Source: Pseudomonadota bacterium (lineage in GTDB: Bacteria > Pseudomonadota > Gammaproteobacteria > Burkholderiales > Thiobacillaceae). From it: a stretch of DNA of 64,000 nucleotides. Positions within the stretch are counted from its first letter, which is position 1. Every line of letters begins with the position of its first letter. The position numbers and the translations under genes were made by a program. Shown here one piece after another: positions 1 to 10,707 of the stretch. The stretch spans positions 1-64,000 of the forward strand of contig JAJXUA010000002.1 in assembly GCA_021783275.1 (NCBI GenBank), given 5' to 3'. Under the pieces are notes generated by a model. It did no database searches. It saw nothing but the letters and a program-made list of their open reading frames with translations, and was not told where the DNA came from.

Positions 1-1
1 C

Positions 2-970
2 GGTGAAAAAGCGGCGTTCGGCGACAAGCTCAATCTCAACTTCACCCGCGCGCAAACCTGTCGCTACGGCGAAAACCCGCATCAGGCCGGGGCGTTTTAC
101 ATCGAACAAAACGCCCCCGTCGGCACCATCTCGACCGCGCGCCAGTTGCAGGGCAAGGAGCTGTCGTACAACAACATCGCCGACACCGACGCCGCGCTCG
201 AATGCGTGAAACTCTTCGATACAGCTCCGGCCTGCGTCATCGTCAAGCACGCCAACCCCTGCGGCGTCGCCTACGGCACGTCGCTGCTCGACGCCTACGA
301 CCGCGCGTACAAGACCGACCCCGAGTCGGCCTTCGGCGGCATCATCGCGTTCAACGGCGAGCTGGACGCCGCGACCGCGTCGGCCATCGTCGAGCGCCAG
401 TTCGTCGAAGTCATCATCGCGCCCAAAGTCAGCGCAGAGGCCGTGAGCATCGTCGCCGCCAAAAAGAACGTGCGCCTGCTCGAATGCGGGCAGTGGAACG
501 GCGCTGTCGCGCAAATGGACATGAAGCGCGTCGCCGGTGGCCTCTTGATCCAGGACGCCGACGTGCTCCTGAACGCCGAGATCAAAGTCGTCACCGCCCG
601 CGCGCCCTCCGAGACCGAACTGTCCGACCTGATGTTCGCCTGGCGCGTCGCCAAATTTGTGAAATCGAACGCGATTGTGTATGCCAAAGACGGCATGACT
701 GTCGGCGTCGGCGCCGGGCAAATGAGCCGCATCAATTCCGCAAGAATCGCCGCGATCAAGGCCGAACACGCCGGCTTGATCGTCTCTGGTTCGGCGATGG
801 CGAGCGACGCCTTCTTCCCCTTCCGCGACGGCATCGACCAGGCCGCATCCAGTGGCATCCAGGCCGTCATCCAGCCCGGCGGCTCGATGCGCGATGACGA
901 AGTCATCGCCGCAGCGAATGAACACGGCATCGCTATGGTGTTCACCGGGACGCGGCATTTCCGGCATTGA
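2..970 (+). CDS. purH: Bifunctional AICAR transformylase/IMP cyclohydrolase, C-terminal part (5' truncated by window edge)
   Basis: Frame open from base 2: [33 protein letters not shown]...[19 protein letters not shown]...[10 protein letters not shown]...ending [14 protein letters not shown]; typical PurH. Confidence 0.97.
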   Translation, partial: GEKAAFGDKLNLNFTRAQTCRYGENPHQAGAFYIEQNAPVGTISTARQLQGKELSYNNIADTDAALECVKLFDTAPACVIVKHANPCGVAYGTSLLDAYDRAYKTDPESAFGGIIAFNGELDAATASAIVERQFVEVIIAPKVSAEAVSIVAAKKNVRLLECGQWNGAVAQMDMKRVAGGLLIQDADVLLNAEIKVVTARAPSETELSDLMFAWRVAKFVKSNAIVYAKDGMTVGVGAGQMSRINSARIAAIKAEHAGLIVSGSAMASDAFFPFRDGIDQAASSGIQAVIQPGGSMRDDEVIAAANEHGIAMVFTGTRHFRH

Positions 971-1050
971 CATGTAAAAGGTGCCGAAATTCAGGCACAA
1001 CCCCCCAATCGCGACGCCACCCTCAACCCTAACCCAGCCACCCCACACTC

Positions 1051-2328
1051 ATGAAACTTCTCGTCATCGGTTCAGGCGGGCGCGAGCACGCGCTGGCGTG
1101 GAAATTTGCACAATCGCCCAGGGTGTCCCAGGTGTATGTGGCCCCTGGCAATGGCGGGACGGCGACGGAAGACGGGTTGATCAATGTGCCGCTGACGGAG
1201 ATTCCGGCGCTGCTGGAATTTGCGCGACGCGATGCGGATATTGCTTTTACCGTGGTGGGCCCCGAAGCGCCTCTGGCGGCCGGAATCGTTGATGCCTTTC
1301 GCGGCGCGGGACTGAAAATATTCGGCCCGACCCAGGCGGCAGCGCAGCTGGAAAGCTCGAAAGATTTTGCCAAGCACTTCATGGCGCGTCACCGCATCCC
1401 GACTGCCGCCTTCGGCACTTTCACCGATGCGGTGTCGGCCCACGCCTACATCAACGCGCAGGGCGCACCCATCGTGGTCAAGGCTGACGGACTGGCGGCG
1501 GGTAAGGGCGTGGTGGTGGCGGCCACGGTCGAAGAAGCCCACACCGCAGTGGATGCCATGCTGGCCGGCAACAGCATGGGCGAAGCCGGTCATCGCGTGG
1601 TCATCGAGGAATGCCTGCTGGGCGAAGAAGCCAGCTTCATCGTGATGGTCGGTGGCACGCATGTGCTGGCACTGGCGTCCTCACAGGATCACAAGCGGCT
1701 GGGCGACGCCGACACCGGCCCCAATACCGGTGGCATGGGTGCGTATTCCCCCGCGCCGGTGGTGACACCCGAATTGCACGCCCGCATCATGCGCGAGGTA
1801 ATCCATCCCACGATTGAAGGCATGGCCGCGGACGGGATACGCTACACCGGGTTTCTCTATGCCGGCATCATGGTGGGCGAAGACGGCGCGCCCCGGGTGC
1901 TGGAGTTCAACTGTCGCATGGGTGACCCGGAAACCCAGCCCATCCTGCTGCGCCTGAAGTCGGATCTGGTGACCCTGATGGAAGCCGCCATCAACGGCAC
2001 GCTTGACCAGGTCGAGGCCGAATGGGACCGGCGCACGGCGCTGGCGGTGGTGCTGGCCGCCGCAGGCTATCCGGACGCGCCACGCAAGGGCGACGTCATC
2101 GGCGCGCTGCCCGATGCCGCCGACGACCTGCACATTTTTCACGCCGGCACGACCCAAAACGGCGACATATTGAGCGTCAGTGGCGGCCGCGTACTTGCGG
2201 TCACGGCGCTGGGCGACAGCGTGCGCATGGCGCAGCAGCGCGCCTATGCCGCCGTCTCGGCGGTGCATTTCAACGGCATGCAATACCGCCGTGACATTGG
2301 CTGGCGCGCGCTGGATCGAAAGAAGTGA
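1051..2328 (+). CDS. purD: Phosphoribosylamine--glycine ligase
   Basis: MKLLVIGSGGREHALAWKFAQS...FVAPGNGG...GDPETQP; classic PurD; follows purH. Confidence 0.97.
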   Translation: MKLLVIGSGGREHALAWKFAQSPRVSQVYVAPGNGGTATEDGLINVPLTEIPALLEFARRDADIAFTVVGPEAPLAAGIVDAFRGAGLKIFGPTQAAAQLESSKDFAKHFMARHRIPTAAFGTFTDAVSAHAYINAQGAPIVVKADGLAAGKGVVVAATVEEAHTAVDAMLAGNSMGEAGHRVVIEECLLGEEASFIVMVGGTHVLALASSQDHKRLGDADTGPNTGGMGAYSPAPVVTPELHARIMREVIHPTIEGMAADGIRYTGFLYAGIMVGEDGAPRVLEFNCRMGDPETQPILLRLKSDLVTLMEAAINGTLDQVEAEWDRRTALAVVLAAAGYPDAPRKGDVIGALPDAADDLHIFHAGTTQNGDILSVSGGRVLAVTALGDSVRMAQQRAYAAVSAVHFNGMQYRRDIGWRALDRKK

Positions 2329-2331
2329 TGC

Positions 2332-3033
2332 GTGCAAAGGATGAATTATTCCGATTCAAGATCAATCATGGCGCGAAGCCGAGCCGCAGACAGTGCTGTA
2401 GCACGGCAGTGCGTGGTTGTTGCGGCTTCAGCGGCTTTACAACCACGGCCTGCCCCTTGCGGGCAAGGCGAGGGCGACAAAGCCAGTATTGATCTGGAAT
2501 CGAAATTGCGTGCACCGCTGCGGCACGGCAGCGTCATCGCCTACCCCACCGAATCCTGCTACGGCCTGGGCTGCGCACCGCGTGACGTGCCGGCGCTGAA
2601 ACGCCTGCTTGCCGTCAAGGGCCGCAGCGCCGCCAAGGGCCTGCTGCTGATTGCCGCCAACTGGGCACAACTCAAACCCTACGTCGCCGCGCTGCCCCCC
2701 GCGCAACTTGCCCGCATGAAACACCGCTGGCCCGGCCCGGTCACCTGGGTTGTCCCGGCCTCGCGCCGCTGCCCCGCGCTGCTGACGGGCGGCCGGCCCA
2801 CGGTTGCGGTACGGGTCACCGCGCACGCGGCGGCGGCACGACTGTGCCGCACGCTCGGCACAGCACTGGTTTCCACCAGCGCCAACAAAAGCGGACGCAA
2901 ACCTGCCCAAACCGCGGCCGAATGCCGGAGAATATTCGGGTCGCGCGTACGCGTGCTCGATGGCCGCATCGGCACGCGCACCCGTCCTTCGACCCTGATC
3001 GATCTTGCCACCGGAAAAATACTGCGTCCCTGA
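2332..3033 (+). CDS. Sua5/YciO/YrdC family (L-threonylcarbamoyladenylate synthase-like); true start probably near 2500
   Basis: [22 protein letters not shown]...[16 protein letters not shown]...[11 protein letters not shown]...[13 protein letters not shown] motifs; N-terminal ~55 aa lie in the inverted-repeat element and look non-native. Confidence 0.85.
   Translation: MQRMNYSDSRSIMARSRAADSAVARQCVVVAASAALQPRPAPCGQGEGDKASIDLESKLRAPLRHGSVIAYPTESCYGLGCAPRDVPALKRLLAVKGRSAAKGLLLIAANWAQLKPYVAALPPAQLARMKHRWPGPVTWVVPASRRCPALLTGGRPTVAVRVTAHAAAARLCRTLGTALVSTSANKSGRKPAQTAAECRRIFGSRVRVLDGRIGTRTRPSTLIDLATGKILRP
2352..2502. repeat. Structured inverted-repeat element between purD and the yrdC-like gene
   Basis: Outer arms CGATTCAAGATCAAT (2352-2366) and ATTGATCTGGAATCG (2488-2502), one mismatch; inner perfect hairpin GTGGTTGT (2413-2420)/ACAACCAC (2439-2446); further CCTTGCGGGCAAGG hairpin. 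Confidence 0.6.
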
Positions 3034-3953
3034 TGTCTGCCCCTGCTGCTTTCGACACTCCTGCCGTCAAAACCTGGCTGCTTGATCTGCAGGCGCGCAT
3101 CGTCGCCGCCCTCGAAGCCATCGACGGCGCGCCATTTCGCACCGATCGCTGGGATCGCCCCGAAGGCGGTGGCGGCATCTCGCGGCTGATCGAAGACAGC
3201 CGCGTGCTGGAGCGCGGCGGGGTAAATTTCTCGCACGTGCTCGGCGACAGGCTGCCGCCGTCAGCCAGCGCGCACCGTCCCGAACTGGCAGGCCGCCGCT
3301 GGGAAGCCATGGGGGTGTCGCTGGTGATGCATCCGCGCAACCCCTACGCGCCCACGGTGCACATGAACGTACGCTGCTTCGTTGCGCACAAGGACGGCGA
3401 AGCCACCGTGTGGTGGTTCGGCGGCGGGATGGATCTGACCCCGTATTACGGTTTCGAAGACGACGCGCGACACTTCCACCTCAGCTGCAAAACTGCGCTG
3501 GATCCTTACGGTGCTGATCTCTATCCGCGCTTCAAACAGGGCTGCGACGAATACTTCTTTCTCAAGCATCGCAACGAGCCACGCGGCATCGGCGGCGTGT
3601 TCTTTGACGACTTCTCCGAAGGAGGCTTTGCCCACGCCTTCTCCATGACGCAAAGTGTCGGCGACCATTTCATCGAGGCCTATGTGCCGATACTGAAACG
3701 CCACATTGCCACTGCATACGGCGAACGCGAGCGCGATTTCCAGGCGTACCGGCGCGGGCGCTACGTCGAATTCAATCTGGTGTTTGATCGCGGCACGCTG
3801 TTCGGCCTGCAATCGGGCGGACGCACCGAATCAATCCTGATGTCGATGCCGCCCGTGGTGAAATGGCGCTATGACTGGCATCCCGAGCCCGGCACGCCGG
3901 AGGCCCGGCTGTATACCGATTTCCTGACCGCACGCCACTGGGTTGAAGCATGA
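3033..3953 (+). CDS. hemF: Oxygen-dependent coproporphyrinogen-III oxidase
   Basis: [35 protein letters not shown]...VHMNVRCF...[26 protein letters not shown] overlaps upstream stop. Confidence 0.96.
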   Translation: MSAPAAFDTPAVKTWLLDLQARIVAALEAIDGAPFRTDRWDRPEGGGGISRLIEDSRVLERGGVNFSHVLGDRLPPSASAHRPELAGRRWEAMGVSLVMHPRNPYAPTVHMNVRCFVAHKDGEATVWWFGGGMDLTPYYGFEDDARHFHLSCKTALDPYGADLYPRFKQGCDEYFFLKHRNEPRGIGGVFFDDFSEGGFAHAFSMTQSVGDHFIEAYVPILKRHIATAYGERERDFQAYRRGRYVEFNLVFDRGTLFGLQSGGRTESILMSMPPVVKWRYDWHPEPGTPEARLYTDFLTARHWVEA

Positions 3954-6900
3954 GCAAAATGTCGCGCCGCATCTTCATCAGCCTGGGCCTCGTGCTGCTG
4001 CTCATCGCCCTGATCGGGCTGATCGCATGGGAGCTGCTGTCGTCGGCGCTGGAAGCGAAATACCTCGCCAAAACCGCGCAGAAAATGACCTGGACACTGC
4101 AGCCCGGACCGTCCGAACGCATCCGTTTCCCCGGCTCCGGGCCCTATGACGTGCGGCTGGGTTACCACAAGATTCCGCAGTATCTCGACCGGCTGGACAA
4201 GGCCGGATGGAAAATCGACGAGCAGGCCAAGATCAGTATCCAGATGACGCGCGCCGCGCAACTGGGCCTGTTTCTGCCGTATCAGGAAAAAGACCAGGCG
4301 GGGCTGAGCCTGCTCGACAGCAACGGGCAAGCGCTGTATCAGGGCGCCCACCCTGGCCGCGTGTACGCGCAGTTTGACGACATCCCTAAGGTGCTGGTCG
4401 ATGCCCTGCTGTATATCGAAAACCGCGAATTGCTAACCGAGGAATTTCCCACCCGCAATCCGGCGGTGGAATGGGATCGACTGGCCCAGGCTCTGCTGGA
4501 AAAAGGCATCAGCATCATCGACTCCAACCGCAATGTGCCGGGCGGCAGCACGCTGCCGACGCAGATCGAAAAATATCGCCACTCGCCCGAGGGGATGACC
4601 GGCAGCATGGGCGAAAAACTGCGGCAGATGGGTACTGCCAGCCTGCGCGCGTATCTGGACGGCCCCAACACGCTGCCGATGCGCAAGAAAACCGTGCTCG
4701 CCTATCTCAACACGGTGCCCCTCGCGGCGGCACCGCGCTTCGGCGAAGTGCATGGCATCGGCGATGGCCTGTGGGCCTGGTACGGGATGGATTTTGCCGA
4801 AATCAACCGCACTCTCGCACGCGCCCCGAAGGCACGCGATCCGGACTATGCCTCGGCGCTCAAACATGCGCTGTCGCTGGTGGTTGCCGAACGCCGCCCG
4901 TCGTATTACCTGGCGGCCAATCGCAAGGCCCTGGATGCGGTCACCGACGACCATCTCGCCCTGCTTGCGTCGGCCGGGATCATTTCGCGCGATCTGGCCG
5001 AACGGGCCAAGCAGGTGAAACTGCGCACATCGCGTCCGCGCGTCGAGACGCCCGCTGTGCGTTTTGTCGACCAGAAAGCCACCAATGCACAGCGCATTCG
5101 CGTCGCGTCGCTGCTCGGTGAACCGCGCCTGTATGACCTCGATCGGCTCGATCTGCAAGTGCAGACCACGATCAACCAGCCGGCGCAAAAAATCGTCAGC
5201 AGCTATCTGCAAACACTGGCCGGACTCGACGCTGCCACCGCTTCGGGGCTGGTGGGGCATCGCCTGCTGCAACCCGATAATCCGCTCGACAAGGTGATCT
5301 ACAGTTTCACCCTGTACGAGCAGTCGCCCAGCGGCAACCTGTTGCGCATCCAGGCGGACAACCTCAACCAGCCGTTCGACATCAACAGCCAGACCCGGCT
5401 CGATCTGGGCTCCACCGCCAAGCTGCGCACACTGGTGACGTATCTCGAAATCATTGCGCGGCTCCATGCCGACTACCGGGCGCTGAATGCCGACACGCTC
5501 AGGCAAAAGGCCCAGCCGCAGCGCGATGTGCTGTCGCAATGGGTGGCGGCACGGCTGCTGGCCAACCGCAACGAATCCCTGGCGGTCACCGTCGATGCCG
5601 CCATGAGCCGTCGCTATTCGGCTGCGCCGGAGACGTTTTTCACGGGCGGTGGCTTGCACAACTTCGCCAACTTCGACCCCAAAGACAACAGCCGGATCAT
5701 GGACGTGTGGGAGGCCACCCGCAATTCGGTCAATCTGGTCTACATCCGCATCATGCGCGACATCGTGCGGCATTACGCCAGCAGCGCCCCCGGCGCGGCG
5801 TCACGCATACTCGACGACGCCAGCAATCCGATGCGCGATACCTATCTGGCGCGCTTTGTCGATCAGGAAGGCCGGGTCTTCATGCGGCGCTTTTACCAGC
5901 GCCACCACAAGACCTCGCCACAGCAAATGGCCGACAACCTGTATGGCCGCGCCGGAACCCAGCCGCGCCGGTTTACGGCGGTGTACCGCTACCTGCAACC
6001 GCAGGCCGATTTTGCAAGTTACGTGGCGGCCCTGAAGCAGCAGATACCCGCCAGCAGCACGCTGAGCCGGTCCACCTTGCAGTCGATGTTCAGGGACCAT
6101 GCCCCCGACGCATATGATCTGACTGATCGCGGCTACCTCACCCAGATTCATCCGCTGGAGCTTTGGGTGGTGCGGGCACTGCGGGCGGCACCGACTACGT
6201 CGCTCGATACGCTGTACGAAAGCGGCGCGGGGGTGCGGCTGGAAGTGTATGACTGGCTGTTCCGCACCAGCCGCAAAAACGCGCAGGACATCCGCATCCA
6301 GTCGCTGCTGGAAGTAGAAGCGTTCGACAGCCTGCTGCGTGACTGGAAACGCCTGGGCTATCCTTTCGACAACCTCACGCCGTCGTACGCCACGTCAATC
6401 GGCAGTTCGGGAGACCGCCCGGCCGCCCTGGCCGAGCTGATGAGCATCCTGGTAAACGATGGCGTCCGGGCACCGATGGTCAGCCTCAGCAGCCTGCGCT
6501 TTGCCGCGAGCACGCCTTACGACACCCGGCTGTCGCGCAAGCCTCCCACCGGCGAACGCCTGATGCCGGCCGAAGTGGCACAGACAGTGCGCCGGGCGCT
6601 GGCGCGCGTGGTGGACGGCGGCACAGCAGGACGCCTGGCGGGTGTGCTCAAAACCGCCGACGGCACGCCGCTGGTGATCGGCGGCAAAACCGGCACCGGC
6701 GATCACCGTTTCGAGCGCTACGGCAAAGGCGGACAGTTGCTCGAATCGCGCGTGGTCAACCGCACGGCCACGTTCGTGTTTTATCTTGGCGACCGTTATT
6801 TCGGCACGCTCACCGCCCTGGTACCCGGCGAACAGGCCGGACAGTTTGGCTTTACCAGTTCACTCACGGCGCAGATCCTGAAAACCCTGCTTCCAAAATT

Positions 6901-7186
6901 GCAGCCTCACCTGTATCAGCAGCCCCCGGTTCAGGCCGCGCCAATCCAGGTCAAGCCTGACGAGCCGCCGCTGCCTGCGGAAGTGCCCGTGCTTACGCCC
7001 GGCCCCGCCCGGGAAAAACCCGATGGCGCCACCAGCCAGGCCGACCCGCCCGCGCGCCAGCCCGCAGCCGAAGGCGGCTTCCCCGAAGACCTGGAGCCCA
7101 GCGTCGTAGTGCCGGTGCCGGTTGCCCCGCCCGCGCCCGCCGTGCCCGAGCCCGGTGCCGCACCCGCGGCGGGCGCGGCACCGTGA
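3950..7186 (+). CDS. Large divergent transglycosylase/transpeptidase (PBP1-like), 1078 aa with Pro-rich C-terminus
   Basis: N-terminal TM; GT51-like block ...YIENRELL...[18 protein letters not shown]; transpeptidase-like STAK ([10 protein letters not shown]) and KTGTG. Confidence 0.75.
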   Translation: MSKMSRRIFISLGLVLLLIALIGLIAWELLSSALEAKYLAKTAQKMTWTLQPGPSERIRFPGSGPYDVRLGYHKIPQYLDRLDKAGWKIDEQAKISIQMTRAAQLGLFLPYQEKDQAGLSLLDSNGQALYQGAHPGRVYAQFDDIPKVLVDALLYIENRELLTEEFPTRNPAVEWDRLAQALLEKGISIIDSNRNVPGGSTLPTQIEKYRHSPEGMTGSMGEKLRQMGTASLRAYLDGPNTLPMRKKTVLAYLNTVPLAAAPRFGEVHGIGDGLWAWYGMDFAEINRTLARAPKARDPDYASALKHALSLVVAERRPSYYLAANRKALDAVTDDHLALLASAGIISRDLAERAKQVKLRTSRPRVETPAVRFVDQKATNAQRIRVASLLGEPRLYDLDRLDLQVQTTINQPAQKIVSSYLQTLAGLDAATASGLVGHRLLQPDNPLDKVIYSFTLYEQSPSGNLLRIQADNLNQPFDINSQTRLDLGSTAKLRTLVTYLEIIARLHADYRALNADTLRQKAQPQRDVLSQWVAARLLANRNESLAVTVDAAMSRRYSAAPETFFTGGGLHNFANFDPKDNSRIMDVWEATRNSVNLVYIRIMRDIVRHYASSAPGAASRILDDASNPMRDTYLARFVDQEGRVFMRRFYQRHHKTSPQQMADNLYGRAGTQPRRFTAVYRYLQPQADFASYVAALKQQIPASSTLSRSTLQSMFRDHAPDAYDLTDRGYLTQIHPLELWVVRALRAAPTTSLDTLYESGAGVRLEVYDWLFRTSRKNAQDIRIQSLLEVEAFDSLLRDWKRLGYPFDNLTPSYATSIGSSGDRPAALAELMSILVNDGVRAPMVSLSSLRFAASTPYDTRLSRKPPTGERLMPAEVAQTVRRALARVVDGGTAGRLAGVLKTADGTPLVIGGKTGTGDHRFERYGKGGQLLESRVVNRTATFVFYLGDRYFGTLTALVPGEQAGQFGFTSSLTAQILKTLLPKLQPHLYQQPPVQAAPIQVKPDEPPLPAEVPVLTPGPAREKPDGATSQADPPARQPAAEGGFPEDLEPSVVVPVPVAPPAPAVPEPGAAPAAGAAP

Positions 7187-7232
7187 ACGCCGACTTGGGA
7201 ACGCTCGTGAACCGGACTATGCTAGTTCACCC

Positions 7233-8429
7233 ATGAAAGACAACATCCAGCCGCTCATCCAGCACAGCCCGCCCGACCCCGGCAATGTCAGCATTCCGGC
7301 GCTGAAGGTGTTGTCGGAAATCACCACCAGCCTGTCGACCGATTCCAATATCGAACAGCTGCTGGGGCGGTTTCTTTCGACCATGATTCGTCTCGCCGGG
7401 GCGCAGGCGGGCGCGGTGCGCGTCATCACCGACGACCGCACGCACCTGCGGCTGATCGGCTCGGTGGGGCTGCCTGCCGAGCTGGTTGAACACGAGGCCA
7501 TGGTCAGTGTGGATTGCGGGGTATGCGGCAAGGCCGCGCGTGAAATCACCGCCAGCAGCTGGACCAATGTGGCGTATTGCCGCAAGCACGCCAACGCCGA
7601 GTATTTCAGCGCGGGCTGCGCCACCGTGGTGGCCGTACCGCTGATGCACAAAAACAAGGTGATGGGGGTGTACAACCTGTTTCTCGACAAAGACCAGACT
7701 GTCCCCGAAGACATCCGCCTACTGTTTCATTCGATCAGCGAACACCTCGGCATTGCGTTGGAAAACGCCCGCCTCACGCGCGAGAACATGCGCATTTCGC
7801 TGATGAACGAACGCCAGATGCTGGCCAACCAGATACACGATTCACTGGCGCAAACGCTGGCCTACGCCAAAATGCGGCTCACCGTATTAAGCGACGCCAT
7901 GCGCCACGAAGACTATCCCAAAGCCAACCGCTATCTGGGCGACGTGGAAGAAGCGGTCGATCTGGCCTACGCCGACCTGCGTGACCTGATCACCCAGTAC
8001 CGCGACCGCATCAACCCGCGCGGCCTGGTGCCCGCGATCCAGGAACTGGCCAAGAATTTCCGCAAGAAAGCCAGTGCCGACGTCGATTTCCTCAACCTGG
8101 TTCAGGATGTCGAGCTGTCACCCGACGAAGAAATCCAGGTCTTTCACATCATCCAGGAATCGCTCTACAACATTGCCAAGCACGCCCGCGCGCGCCACGT
8201 CGTCATCACCTTCGATCTGGAAAACGGCCAGTACATCGTCAACGTCGCCGACGACGGTGTGGGCGTGCAGAAAAAACACGACGAATCCTCGACCATGGGC
8301 AAAAGCTTCGGCCTCACCATCATGCGCGAACGCGCCGCGCGCCTCGGCGGTAAACTTTCGGTCGAATCGCGCCCGGCGGGGGGAACGGTCATTCGTCTCG
8401 TTTTTCCGCAGCGCTCATCGCACAGCTAA
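7233..8429 (+). CDS. GAF-domain sensor histidine kinase, NarX/HisKA_3 type
   Basis: GAF-like region, then NERQMLANQIHDSLAQTLAYAKMRL (H-box) and ATPase motifs ...VNVADDGVGVQ...FGLTIMRERAARLGG. Confidence 0.9.
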   Translation: MKDNIQPLIQHSPPDPGNVSIPALKVLSEITTSLSTDSNIEQLLGRFLSTMIRLAGAQAGAVRVITDDRTHLRLIGSVGLPAELVEHEAMVSVDCGVCGKAAREITASSWTNVAYCRKHANAEYFSAGCATVVAVPLMHKNKVMGVYNLFLDKDQTVPEDIRLLFHSISEHLGIALENARLTRENMRISLMNERQMLANQIHDSLAQTLAYAKMRLTVLSDAMRHEDYPKANRYLGDVEEAVDLAYADLRDLITQYRDRINPRGLVPAIQELAKNFRKKASADVDFLNLVQDVELSPDEEIQVFHIIQESLYNIAKHARARHVVITFDLENGQYIVNVADDGVGVQKKHDESSTMGKSFGLTIMRERAARLGGKLSVESRPAGGTVIRLVFPQRSSHS

Positions 8430-8449
8430 AACCATGCTGATTAATTCGG

Positions 8450-8523
8450 TCATTGCGAGGCATCGCCGAAGCAATCCAGCCTGCGGCCCAAGCTACGGGA
8501 TTGCTTCGCTTCACGCGCAACGA
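8450..8523. repeat. Palindromic intergenic repeat (cattgcgagg...gaagcaatcc...ggattgcttc type)
   Basis: GAAGCAATCC (8468-8477) / GGATTGCTTC (8498-8507) inverted repeat preceded by TCATTGCGAGG; between kinase and regulator genes. Confidence 0.65.
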
Positions 8524-8594
8524 CTGAAAAATGGCATGCAATACTGAAACATCAATAACCTGCAACTGGCACTGACCCCCTACCGAGTTCCCGC

Positions 8595-9251
8595 ATGAGC
8601 CTCATCCGCATCATTCTGGTCGATGACCACACCCTCTTCCGCAAAGGCCTGGCCGAGCTGCTCGAACAAAGTGGCAGCATCGAGGTCACCGCGTTTACCG
8701 GCGTGCCCGGTGAAGTCGCCATGCTGCTGACGGCGCACCGCCCCGACGTGCTGCTGCTCGACCTGAACATGCCCGGCGTGGACGGCATCACCCTGATGCA
8801 GCAACTGCGCGCGGACAATTTCACCCTGCCCGTCCTGATCCTGACCCTGTCGGAAGCCGAGGATGACCTGGCGCGCGCGCTGCGCGCCGGTGCCAACGGC
8901 TACCTGCTCAAAAGCATGGAACCCGACGAAGTCGTCGATGCCATCGTGCGCGCCCAGCGCGGCGAAACCGTCGTCGCGCCCGCCATGACTGCCAAGCTCG
9001 TCAGACTCTATGACCAGAAAGGCCAGGACGCCGGCTCGCTGCTTGACGCCCTCACCCCGCGCGAGCGCGAAATCCTCACCCACCTGTCACGCGGCGAATC
9101 CAACAAGGCCATCGCCCGCACCCTCGACATCAGCCACGACACCGTCAAGCTGCACGTCCGTCACATCCTCGCCAAGCTGAACCTCTCGTCGCGCGTGGAA
9201 GCAGCAGTGTTTGCGGTGGAGCACAAGGTGGCGCCGGGGGGGCGCGGTTAG
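8595..9251 (+). CDS. NarL/LuxR-family response regulator
   Basis: IRIILVDDHTLFRKGLAELLEQ receiver start; C-terminal LTPREREILTHLSRGESNKAIARTLDISHDTVKLHVRHILAKL HTH. Confidence 0.93.
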   Translation: MSLIRIILVDDHTLFRKGLAELLEQSGSIEVTAFTGVPGEVAMLLTAHRPDVLLLDLNMPGVDGITLMQQLRADNFTLPVLILTLSEAEDDLARALRAGANGYLLKSMEPDEVVDAIVRAQRGETVVAPAMTAKLVRLYDQKGQDAGSLLDALTPREREILTHLSRGESNKAIARTLDISHDTVKLHVRHILAKLNLSSRVEAAVFAVEHKVAPGGRG

Positions 9252-9273
9252 GGCGCCTGAGCACGAACTATGG

Positions 9274-9365
9274 GGTCAGGTCTTTGCCATCACATCCTCG
9301 TGTCACTCACCGTATGATGAGCCACCTGAGACTTTCTGGATGATGTGATAATGAATGACCTGACC
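9274..9365. repeat. Inverted repeat GGTCAGGTC...GACCTGACC at left edge of cassette island
   Basis: GGTCAGGTC at 9274-9282 (within TGGGGTCAGGTCTTTGC) and GACCTGACC at 9357-9365. Confidence 0.4.
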
Positions 9366-9513
9366 ACTATATCTCCTTCAGTATTGAAGCGACCAGCTAG
9401 ATATTTTGCCAACATCGCGGCCAAAGTTGACTGCGTAAGCGGGGCAGTTGGTTTTCTCATCTCATCTCGTGCCACAGCCCTTACTTTCAACGTTGAACAT
9501 AGTTCGCGAGGCC

Positions 9514-10038
9514 ATGCTGATGCCACAATGTGATGCCATATCTACGATTGCTGCAGTAGTAAGTGCAGCGGGTGGCGCTTTTGCTGCCATTGCCGCGTTT
9601 CGCTCAGCATCGGCTGCTCGCGAAGCTCAAGTCTCGGTTCTCTCCTTCTCTAGTCGTGCTGCACTTCGTGAAATCGCGTTGACGGCCACTGAGATTGTTG
9701 GGGAAGGAAGTCGACTCAACGACCGTGCTAGACAGCTTAAAGTCGCGTATCGAGCTCTTTTTACCACGGGCGGGCGGTCTGGTAGAGGCGACCAATTTGA
9801 TGCCGCGATAGACGGAAAAATCCAACGCGCCTCGGAGTTGTCCGCTCACGCAAAACTATTTATTGAGCCGGTTAATAAGTTGCGCTGTACGCCTCCCGAA
9901 GAGCACGATCGTGTCATTGTGCTCCTGACTAGTGCAGTCGCAGAGATACGCGCGTTGCGAGCGGATATTGAGCAGTCGCTTACTCACGTTGAGGAACAAA
10001 TCGCGCCCCTGAGAGAGCGAGCATTGAACAACAAATAA
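9514..10038 (+). CDS. Hypothetical protein with N-terminal hydrophobic segment (first putative cassette gene)
   Basis: MLMPQCDAISTIAAVVSAAGGAFAAIAAFRSASAAREAQ...; ORF track start 9448, but ATG at 9514/9520 is more plausible. Confidence 0.55.
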   Translation: MLMPQCDAISTIAAVVSAAGGAFAAIAAFRSASAAREAQVSVLSFSSRAALREIALTATEIVGEGSRLNDRARQLKVAYRALFTTGGRSGRGDQFDAAIDGKIQRASELSAHAKLFIEPVNKLRCTPPEEHDRVIVLLTSAVAEIRALRADIEQSLTHVEEQIAPLRERALNNK

Positions 10039-10048
10039 ATGCAATGAC

Positions 10049-10126
10049 GCCCAACCCTGCATTTCACCCGACCACCTACAGCGGGCTTCGCCCGCTTCCG
10101 CTATCGGGTGAATTTGAACGTTAGCG
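10049..10126 (+). other. attC-like integron recombination site
   Basis: GCCCAAC (10049-10055) ... TTCACCCGA / TCGGGTGAA perfect stem, central AGCGGGC-TTC-GCCCGCT hairpin, TTTGAACGTTAGCG core (GTTAG at 10120); next ATG 11 bp downstream. Confidence 0.75.
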
Positions 10127-10136
10127 TGCAAAATCA

Positions 10137-10610
10137 ATGACACTTCATCGCGTCTCATTTTCTGGAGCGATTCTTGAGAGGGGCTTTTGGCTTTACGTTT
10201 GGCGCATATCTTGTGGCTCAAAGGAGTTTTACTACGTTGGCCGCACCGGGGACAGCTCATCTCAGTTTGCGTCATCCCCGTTCTCGCGCCTTGGCCAACA
10301 CCTCGACATACGACCAAGCGCAAAGGCAAACACTCTGTTGCGGCATGTGAGGTTGCAAGGACTCAACCCGCTTGACTGTACCTTCGAGCTCCAAGCGTAC
10401 GGCCCCCTATTTCCGGAGCAACCGTCGCTTGATCTTCATCGCAATTACCGTGATCAGATCGCTCCGCTCGAGACCGTCCTTGCCGAACTAATTAAGGAAA
10501 TGGGTTTCAATGTCGTCGGTGTGCATGGCAAGCCACGCAGCGCTTCCCCTGAACTGCGGCAGGAAGTTGAGAGAGTTTTTCGAGAGGCTTTCAGTGTGCC
10601 CGCCCGCTAA
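10137..10610 (+). CDS. GIY-YIG-like small protein (cassette gene)
   Basis: FWLYVWRISCGSKEFYYVGRTGDSSSQFASSPFSRLGQHL resembles a GIY-YIG N-terminal motif (Y-V...YVGRT...R...H). Confidence 0.6.
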   Translation: MTLHRVSFSGAILERGFWLYVWRISCGSKEFYYVGRTGDSSSQFASSPFSRLGQHLDIRPSAKANTLLRHVRLQGLNPLDCTFELQAYGPLFPEQPSLDLHRNYRDQIAPLETVLAELIKEMGFNVVGVHGKPRSASPELRQEVERVFREAFSVPAR

Positions 10611-10616
10611 CCCGGC

Positions 10617-10692
10617 GCTCAACCTCGCTCCTTTCAGTCGCTGGACGTTGCGCGATAAAGCCGCGCACTGCCGGTGAATTCAAACGTTATGT
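10617..10692 (+). other. attC-like integron recombination site
   Basis: GCTCAAC (10617-10623), central TGCGCG-ataaagc-CGCGCA hairpin, GGTGAATTCAAACGTTATGT core (10686-10692); next ATG 15 bp downstream. Confidence 0.68.
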
Positions 10693-10707
10693 GTAAAGCT
10701 CTTTGCC

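Noticed and set aside
295-945. Long antisense ORFs in many genes (e.g. 295-945 -, 4433-5773 -, 11379-12494 -, 20165-21595 +, 26772-28070 +, 32131-33489 -)
   Set aside because: They overlap strongly recognised genes, show His/Arg/Gln-rich low-complexity composition and reflect high GC codon bias.
9487-9500. TTTCAACGTTGAAC as a full attC/attI site before the first cassette gene
   Set aside because: A core-like GTTGAAC is present but no matching RYYYAAC partner or stem upstream; kept only as a hint.
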